From the NCBI GenBank assembly GCA_025361705.1, contig JANYJW010000027.1, positions 1-53,561 on the forward strand: a stretch of DNA of 53,561 nucleotides, given 5' to 3'. Source of the DNA: Gemmatimonas sp. GTDB taxonomy: Bacteria > Gemmatimonadota > Gemmatimonadetes > Gemmatimonadales > Gemmatimonadaceae. A program made the position numbers and the translations under genes. Positions 48,288 through 53,561 of the stretch are shown here, one piece after another (the first letter of the stretch is position 1; the number at the start of each line of letters is the position of its first letter). The notes beneath the pieces were generated by a model. The model made no database searches and was not told where the DNA came from. It worked only from the letters and a program-made list of their open reading frames with translations.

Positions 48288-49177
48288 GCGGGCGCGAGTC
48301 CGGCGTGAGTGAGTGCGTGGCGCAGCACCGGCTCGTGGCGCGCATCAAGGGGAACGAGCGGCAAGCGCAGCACATTGCCGATGCGGCCCAGCATCGCGAC
48401 GGCCGCCTTGATGGGCATGGGGTTGGACTCGACGAACGCCGCGCCGAAGAGCGGCGTGAGCCGGTCGTGCCAGACGCGGGCCTCGGCCAGGTCTCCACAC
48501 GCCGCCGCTGCCGCGAGCGCATGCATCGCGGCCGGCGCCGCGTTGCTGACCACCGAGATGACGCCTTCGCCACCCTGTGCCATGACGTCGAGCGTCAGCG
48601 CGTCGTCGCCCGAGAGCACCGCGAAGCCGGCAGGACGCCGACGAATGATCTCGGCGATCTGCGCGAGATTCCCCGACGCTTCCTTGGTGGCGACGATGTT
48701 GGGATGCTCGGCGAGCGCCAGCTGGGTCTCGGCCTCCACGTTGCTCGCGGTGCGGCCGGGGACGTTGTACAAGATGACAGGCACGGTCGCCGCGTCGGCC
48801 ACCGCGCGGTAGTGCGCGAGCAGGCCGCGCTGCGGCGGCTTGCTGTAGGCCGGAGACACATGCAACAGGTGCGTGGCGCCTGCCGCCGCGAGCGCGCGCG
48901 AGTTCTCGATGGCCACCGCGGTGTCGTTGGTTCCGGCACCCGCAATCACGGGCAGGCGCCCAGCCGCCACCTCGGCGGTGATGGACACCACGCGCACGCG
49001 CTCCTCGAGTGACAGCGTGGCCGCCTCCCCGGTGGAGCCCACGGGGACGAGCCCGTCGATGCCCTGCGCAATCTGCCACGCGACGAAGGCACGCAGCGCC
49101 GGTTCATCGACGCGGCCGTCGGGCGTGAACGGGGTCACGAGCGCCGTGATGGCGCCGCGCAGCAGGAGCGGTGTCAT
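48284..49177 (-). CDS. dapA: 4-hydroxy-tetrahydrodipicolinate synthase
   Basis: A 297-residue TIM-barrel aldolase. The Schiff-base lysine is Lys165 in VVATKEASGN, Tyr137 in YNVPGRT, and GSTGEAATLS binds pyruvate carboxylate. It condenses pyruvate with aspartate semialdehyde. It overlaps dapB and dapD by 4 bases each. Confidence 0.97.
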   Translation of the reverse strand: MTPLLLRGAITALVTPFTPDGRVDEPALRAFVAWQIAQGIDGLVPVGSTGEAATLSLEERVRVVSITAEVAAGRLPVIAGAGTNDTAVAIENSRALAAAGATHLLHVSPAYSKPPQRGLLAHYRAVADAATVPVILYNVPGRTASNVEAETQLALAEHPNIVATKEASGNLAQIAEIIRRRPAGFAVLSGDDALTLDVMAQGGEGVISVVSNAAPAAMHALAAAAACGDLAEARVWHDRLTPLFGAAFVESNPMPIKAAVAMLGRIGNVLRLPLVPLDARHEPVLRHALTHAGLAPA

Positions 49178-49881
49178 GCGTGACCTCCGGGGCCATGGAC
49201 CACATCATCGAGTGAATAGACGCCTGCGCGCCCGTCGAGCCAGCGCGCGGCAATGAGCGCACCCTGCGCAAACACGCGGCGGTCCCGGGCCTCGTGCACC
49301 AGCCGCACCTGCTCGAACCCGCCGTCGAAGATGAGTTCGTGCGTGCCGGGTACGCTGCCCACCCGCAGCGACGTGATGGGAATGGGCGCCCCGAACTCAC
49401 GTTCGGCCACCTGCCCCAGCGCCCGCGCCGTGCCCGATGGCGCATCCTTCTTGGCCGCGTGATGTGTTTCGACAAGGAGCGCGTCGAAGCCGCCCACGGC
49501 CCGCGCACGCCGCGCGGCCTCGGTGACAATCTGCATGAAGAGGTGCACGCCGAACGAAAAGTTTGGTGCCCACAGCAGCGCGCCTCCTGTGATGCGCACC
49601 TCCTCACTGACCTCCGCGCGCTCGGCGTCCCATCCCGTGGTGCCGCACACCACCGCGCAGCCGGCCGCCATGCAGGCCCGCACATTGGCTGCGGCCGCGG
49701 CCGGCTCGGTGAACTCGACCGCCACCGTGGCGCCGCCGAGCGTGGACGGCGAGATGCCGTCGCGCTCCACGGCCTCCTTGCCGAGCACCGCCGTGACCGT
49801 GATCCCCTGCTCCGCCGCGAGCGCGGCAACCAGGCGTCCCATCTTGCCGTCGCCGATGACGGCCAGGCGCAATGCGCTCAC
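49174..49881 (-). CDS. dapB: 4-hydroxy-tetrahydrodipicolinate reductase
   Basis: A 235-residue NAD(P)H-dependent reductase. The nucleotide motif is VIGDGKMGRL at 8-17, VCGTTGW follows, and the catalytic region is ETHHAAKKDAPSGTA. It is slightly shorter than the E. coli enzyme (273), but all motifs are present. The start is GTG at 49881, overlapping the lysC stop. Confidence 0.95.
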   Translation of the reverse strand: MSALRLAVIGDGKMGRLVAALAAEQGITVTAVLGKEAVERDGISPSTLGGATVAVEFTEPAAAAANVRACMAAGCAVVCGTTGWDAERAEVSEEVRITGGALLWAPNFSFGVHLFMQIVTEAARRARAVGGFDALLVETHHAAKKDAPSGTARALGQVAEREFGAPIPITSLRVGSVPGTHELIFDGGFEQVRLVHEARDRRVFAQGALIAARWLDGRAGVYSLDDVVHGPGGHA

Positions 49882-51233
49882 GTGGCCTCCTCAAAGAACG
49901 CGCGATGCAGCCGGCGCATGGCCTCGTGCACCTGATCGCCATCAATGATCAACGTGAGGTTGATCGCGCTGGCGCTCAGCGAGCACATGTGCACGCGCAG
50001 GTCGCCGAGTGCGGCGAGCGCGCGCGCCATCGTCGGCGTGTGACCACCGAGTCCGGCGCCGACAATGGCCACGATGCCGCGCCCGCGCGACACGGTGACA
50101 TCGCCAAAGGCGCGCAGCTCGGTGAGCACGGCATCGAGGTGCAGCTCGTCGTTGAGCGTCACCGACACGCTCACCTCCGACGTGGCAATCACGTCCACCG
50201 ACAGCTTGAAGCGCTCGAACACCGAGAAGATGCCGCGCACGATGCCGGGTGTGCCAAGCATGGCGCTGGACTTGACGTTGACGAGCACCACGTTGGCCCG
50301 CCCCGCCACGGCGCGCACCGAGAGCTTGGGCGCATCGAACGTGATGCGCGTCCCGGCCGCGTGTGGGCGGTGCGAATTGTAGATGAACACCGGGATGCTG
50401 CGCTTGACCGCCGGCGCAATGGTGCTGGGATGCAGCACCTTGGCACCGAAGCTCGCGAGTTCGGCCGCCTCGTCGAACCGGATGTGCTCAATGAGCTTCG
50501 CCCCGGGAATCACGCGCGGGTCGGCGGTGAGCATGCCGTCGACGTCGGTCCAGATCTCAATGGCCTCGGAGTCGAGCGCCGCGCCGAGCAGTGCCGCACT
50601 GTAGTCCGAGCCGCCGCGCCCAAGCGTGGTGGTGATGCCGGCAATGGTCGCGCCGATGTAGCCACCGAGCACAGGCACGCGCCCTTCGCGCAGCAGAGGC
50701 GCCAGCAGCTCGCGCGCCGCCTCGGCGATGGCCTCGCCCTGCGGCAGCGCCCTGCCGAACGCATCGTCGGTGATCATCACGCGGCGCGCATCGACGAAGG
50801 TCGCGGGTATGCCGCGCTGCAGAAACGCCGCCGCGACGATGGGCGCCGAGAGGCGCTCACCGTACGCCGCCACGGCGTCGAGCGAGCGCGGGCTCACGTC
50901 GCCAAGCACCGACAGGGCCTCGCCAAGGTGCGCCAGTTCATCGAACAGCACGCTGGTGTCGGCTGCCACCTCGATGGCGTCGGGTCCGCTGCCGAGCAGC
51001 TCGTCGATGACGGCAAGGTGCCGATCGCGCAGCGCCTCGATGCCGCGAATGGCGACGATGAACTGCCCCTTGGCCGCTTGCGCCGCGAGGTCGAGCAGTG
51101 CGTTGGTGGTGCCGGCGAGGGCCGACACCACGACCACCGGACGCTGCGCCAGGCGGCCGCGCACAATGGCGGTCGTGCGCTCAATCGCCGCCGAGTCGCC
51201 GACGGACGTCCCGCCGAACTTGGCGACGATCAT
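49878..51233 (-). CDS. lysC: Aspartate kinase
   Basis: A 451-residue monofunctional aspartokinase: kinase domain first (AKFGGTSVGDSAAI at 4-17, GRGGSDYSAALLGAAL), then two ACT domains (about 300-450, around VNVKSSAMLGTPGIV and VGAGLGGHTPTMARAL). The ACT domains make lysine feedback inhibition probable. It overlaps asd by 4 bases. No homoserine dehydrogenase part is fused. Confidence 0.97.
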   Translation of the reverse strand: MIVAKFGGTSVGDSAAIERTTAIVRGRLAQRPVVVVSALAGTTNALLDLAAQAAKGQFIVAIRGIEALRDRHLAVIDELLGSGPDAIEVAADTSVLFDELAHLGEALSVLGDVSPRSLDAVAAYGERLSAPIVAAAFLQRGIPATFVDARRVMITDDAFGRALPQGEAIAEAARELLAPLLREGRVPVLGGYIGATIAGITTTLGRGGSDYSAALLGAALDSEAIEIWTDVDGMLTADPRVIPGAKLIEHIRFDEAAELASFGAKVLHPSTIAPAVKRSIPVFIYNSHRPHAAGTRITFDAPKLSVRAVAGRANVVLVNVKSSAMLGTPGIVRGIFSVFERFKLSVDVIATSEVSVSVTLNDELHLDAVLTELRAFGDVTVSRGRGIVAIVGAGLGGHTPTMARALAALGDLRVHMCSLSASAINLTLIIDGDQVHEAMRRLHRAFFEEAT

Positions 51234-52294
51234 GCCGTGCCGGCGCGGCCGGCGGCCGCCAGCAGTTCGGCGTTCAGGATGGAACCGCCGGCGGCGCCGC
51301 GAATGGTGTTGTGCCCCATCGCGATGAACTTGAGGTGGAACAACGGGTCGCGACGCAGGCGCCCCACCGAGACGGTCATGCCCCCGCCGCGCATGACGTC
51401 GCGCCGCGGCTGCGGGCGATCGTCATTCTCGAAGACGTGCAGCGGCACTGCGGGCGCCGACGGCAGGCCGCGCACCGCGCTGGCGCCGCGCCACTCGCGC
51501 AGCACACGCCCCGCGTCGTCGAGCGACGGCTCGCGGTCGAACTCCACCGACAGGCAGACCGTGTGTCCGTTCTCGACGGCCACGCGATTGGCGTGCGCGC
51601 TCACGACGAACGCCGCGGGCACCACGGCGCCGCCACTCACCACGCCAAGCATCTTCTGCATCTCGCGCTCGAGCTTGGGCTCTTCGTCGCCGATGTAGGG
51701 AATGACGTTGCCGAGGATGTCGAGCGATGGCACGCCGGGATATCCGGCGCCGCTCACCGCCTGCATCGTGGCCACGAAGACCCGCCGCGCCCCGAATGCC
51801 GCGTGCAGCGGCGCCAGCGCCATGGCGGCCATGGTGGCCGCGCAATTGGCATTGGTGACGATGCCGCCCGTCCAGCCGCGTCGCGCGCGCTGCACATCGA
51901 GCAGCGCGAGATGGTCGGCGTTGACCTCGGGAATCACCAGCGGCACGTCGGGTTCCATCCGGAAATTCCTGGCATTGCTCAGCACCAGCCGTCCGGCCGC
52001 GGCGAACGCCGCCTCGACGTCACCGGCCACGTTGCTGTCCAGCGCGGAAAAGACGATGGGTGACCGCACCTCACCGGGATCGCACGTCGTGACCGTGAGG
52101 CGCGCAACCTCGGGCGGCATGTCGCCCTCAATCCATCGTGTCGCCTCGGCGTACGAACGGCCGGCCGACCGCTCCGATGCGGCCACTTCGGCCACCTGAA
52201 ACCACGGGTGCCCTGCCAGGAGTCGAATGAACGTCTGCCCCACGGCGCCGGTGGCGCCGAGGATGGCAACGCGGATGGGAGCGATTCCCGTCAT
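51230..52294 (-). CDS. asd: Aspartate-semialdehyde dehydrogenase
   Basis: A 354-residue enzyme reducing aspartyl phosphate. NADP motif VAILGATGAVGQTF at 9-22; catalytic Cys151 in TNANCAATMAA. The NANCAAT form and length fit the archaeal/fungal-type enzyme more than the E. coli type. It overlaps lysC and the DapE-like gene by 4 bases each. Confidence 0.95.
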   Translation of the reverse strand: MTGIAPIRVAILGATGAVGQTFIRLLAGHPWFQVAEVAASERSAGRSYAEATRWIEGDMPPEVARLTVTTCDPGEVRSPIVFSALDSNVAGDVEAAFAAAGRLVLSNARNFRMEPDVPLVIPEVNADHLALLDVQRARRGWTGGIVTNANCAATMAAMALAPLHAAFGARRVFVATMQAVSGAGYPGVPSLDILGNVIPYIGDEEPKLEREMQKMLGVVSGGAVVPAAFVVSAHANRVAVENGHTVCLSVEFDREPSLDDAGRVLREWRGASAVRGLPSAPAVPLHVFENDDRPQPRRDVMRGGGMTVSVGRLRRDPLFHLKFIAMGHNTIRGAAGGSILNAELLAAAGRAGTA

Positions 52295-53286
52295 GAGGCA
52301 AGCAGGGTGCGGACGAGGCGCTCGTACGTGTCGACCGACGCGCGCAACTCGCTGAGGTCAATGAATTCGTCAGGCGTATGCGCCACGTGAATGGAGCCCG
52401 GACCGAAGAGCAGCGGTGTGCCCCAGCGCGGCAGCAGCGGGATGTCGGAGGTGTACGCCATCGGCGCCGTGTCATACCCGGGGAGCACGAGAAAGCGCTG
52501 CGCCGGAACGAACGACCCAAACCGCAACTCGGCGCGGTCGCTTGCCCAGCGTTCGAGCGCCGTCTGCACCGGCTCGCGATCGCCCACGAGTCGCACCAGC
52601 ATCTCCACTTCACACTGGCCGGGGATGATGTTGGCCTCGGTGCCGCCCTTGATGACGCCCACATTAATAGTGGTCGGCCCGAGGACGTCGTCCACGGGCA
52701 TCTCGAGTGCGGCGAGGCTGGGCAGGAGCTCGGCCATCGGCAAAATCGCCGACGCGCCGAGGTGCGGATACGCCGAGTGTGCCTCGCGGCCGCGCGTGCG
52801 GGCGGTGACGCGCCAGGCGCCCTTGCAACCCGTGGCGAGGCGGCTCTCGGTGGGCTCGCCGTTGATCAGGTAGCGCGAGGTGGCCTCGAGCTGGTTGGCG
52901 GCGCGCGCCCCATCGGAGCCACGCTCCTCGCCAACGACGAAAAGCAGGTCGACGCGCTCTTCCCCGGTGTCGGCCAAGCGGTCGGCGGCGACGAGCATCG
53001 CAGCGGCAATGCCCTTGGCATCGCACGCGCCGCGTCCATGCAGCTTCCCGGCGTCGAGGCGCGGCGGCACGTACGGCGGCACCGTGTCGAGGTGCGTCGA
53101 CAGCGTCACGCCGCCCCCGCGCCGCGAGGCCCACACATTGCTGCGCCCCGCCGAGACCTCCTGCAGGGTGACATTCCATCCGCGGGCAATGAGCCAGCGG
53201 GAGATGAACTCCACGGCCCGCCCTTCGTCGCGCGTCGGCGACGGGATGGCGAGCAACTCGGCGGCAAGCGAGACGACGTCGGACAT
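52291..53286 (-). CDS. dapE: M20 family deacylase, probable succinyl-diaminopimelate desuccinylase
   Basis: A 331-residue binuclear zinc peptidase. Metal and catalytic residues appear in STHLDTVPP, GRGACDAKG, VGEERGSDGA, and the late HVAHTPDEFIDLSEL. The central lid domain is present. ArgE or LysK-like deacetylases have the same motifs, so DapE rests on its place at the head of an operon with dapD. The start ATG at 53286 has a TACATT box 7 bases upstream. The E. coli enzyme has 375 residues. Confidence 0.85.
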   Translation of the reverse strand: MSDVVSLAAELLAIPSPTRDEGRAVEFISRWLIARGWNVTLQEVSAGRSNVWASRRGGGVTLSTHLDTVPPYVPPRLDAGKLHGRGACDAKGIAAAMLVAADRLADTGEERVDLLFVVGEERGSDGARAANQLEATSRYLINGEPTESRLATGCKGAWRVTARTRGREAHSAYPHLGASAILPMAELLPSLAALEMPVDDVLGPTTINVGVIKGGTEANIIPGQCEVEMLVRLVGDREPVQTALERWASDRAELRFGSFVPAQRFLVLPGYDTAPMAYTSDIPLLPRWGTPLLFGPGSIHVAHTPDEFIDLSELRASVDTYERLVRTLLAS

Positions 53287-53293
53287 ACTGGGC

Positions 53294-53322
53294 AATGTAC
53301 CGACTCTCACGCGCTGTTTACA
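53294..53322 (-). promoter_or_regulatory. Candidate promoter of the lysine operon, possibly leaderless
   Basis: TACATT (53299-53294) lies 7 bases before the start ATG (53286). A poor -35 TGTAAA (53322-53317) is 17 bases upstream. The spacing suggests a leaderless mRNA. I see no lysine riboswitch-like structure in the 135-base gap to the tRNA gene. Confidence 0.45.
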
Positions 53323-53421
53323 GGCGGCGGGCGCCTCGGCGGCGGGCGCGACCGCCGCGCAGGCCAGCGGGAACCTCGCGCAGCCGGACTATCGGCAGCA
53401 GTCAAAGCAACGGGCGCGGTA

Positions 53422-53506
53422 TGCCGGGGCTGGGCATCGAACCCAGATGGGATTGCTCCCAAGGGATTTTAAGTCCCTCGCGTCTAGCCAATTTCGCCAC
53501 CCCGGC
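53422..53506 (-). tRNA. tRNA-Leu (anticodon TAA)
   Basis: Acceptor GCCGGGG pairs with CCCCGGC with A at the discriminator site. The anticodon stem AGGGA/TCCCT holds the loop CTTAAAA, anticodon TAA (53471-53469). A long variable arm and the T-arm TGGGTTCGATGCCCA mark a class II tRNA. CCA is not encoded. Length 85. Confidence 0.97.
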
Positions 53507-53514
53507 CTGGGACG

Positions 53515-53561
53515 ACGATCAAGGATCTTGAATGCGGATGCCGATCCCTAATCCCGATCGC
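53515..53561. repeat. GATC-word stretch, probably a cut palindrome
   Basis: Upstream of the tRNA and up to the window end the sequence is built from GATC, GGATC, GATCC and GATGCC words, much like 1345-1455 and 26379-26513. Only one side is visible, so the inverted partner would lie beyond the window. Confidence 0.45.

Noticed and set aside
53287..53421. Lysine riboswitch before the lysine operon
   Set aside because: The gap is only 135 bases, very GC-rich, and I cannot find the multi-helix core.

Overview
The window is high-GC bacterial chromosome carrying core housekeeping genes almost entirely on the minus strand. The tmRNA (tag coding for ANNNFALAA), tRNA-Leu(TAA), tandem-GAF diguanylate cyclase, succinylase-type lysine pathway, PCC-type carboxylase with separate subunits, and frequent GTG starts with 4-base stop/start overlaps suggest a Gram-negative, rod-shaped bacterium. 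Gemmatimonadota is my best guess from overall resemblance; no rRNA is present to prove it. No phage, IS element, CRISPR array or defence island was seen.

Layout from left to right (minus strand unless stated). 1-627: C-terminally cut secreted repeat protein. 951-1310: tmRNA. 1456-4853: dus-larB-diguanylate cyclase operon. 4966-5418 (+): ptsN-like EIIA, with its own sigma70-like promoter. 5473-15238: accD-folC-hisS-proS-lysA-phosphodiesterase-guaA-MATE string. 15289-20913: mreB-mreC-mreD-mrdA-rodA cell-shape operon. 21170-22285: alanine dehydrogenase. 22407-26278: rpsO-pnp-M16 peptidase. 26514-33689: rpsB-tsf-pyrH-frr-uppS-cdsA-dxr-rseP, the classical translation/envelope string. 33890-34735: rplM-rpsI. 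34870-40520: acyl-CoA carboxylase operon interrupted by an RNA methyltransferase gene and ending in an unknown lipoprotein. 40736-41155 (+): TonB-C-domain protein, convergent with a secreted alpha/beta hydrolase (41211-43205). 43377-45251: rpsA. 45466-53286: dapE-asd-lysC-dapB-dapA-dapD-aroA-cmk. 53422-53506: tRNA-Leu.

How the genes work together. asd, lysC, dapA, dapB, dapD and a DapE-like peptidase make most of the succinyl-DAP route, and lysA (40 kb away) finishes lysine; dapC and dapF are not in the window. Diaminopimelate, undecaprenyl diphosphate (dxr, uppS) and the MreBCD/PBP2/RodA elongasome all feed peptidoglycan. accD and the PCC-like operon handle malonyl- or methylmalonyl-CoA.

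The least explained signal is in the non-coding DNA. Several operon ends carry long imperfect palindromes built from a small vocabulary of short words. One family uses GATC/GGATTC/TCGCGA words (1345-1455, 26379-26513, and part of one at 53515-53561). The other uses GACGG/GACGAG words (21059-21148, 33800-33882). In two cases the palindrome begins at the very base after the stop codon. Other points of note are RGG/Gly-rich tails on ribosomal protein S2 and PNPase, a 24-residue repeat in the partial secreted protein, and -10 boxes that sit 7 nt before two start codons, suggesting leaderless mRNAs.
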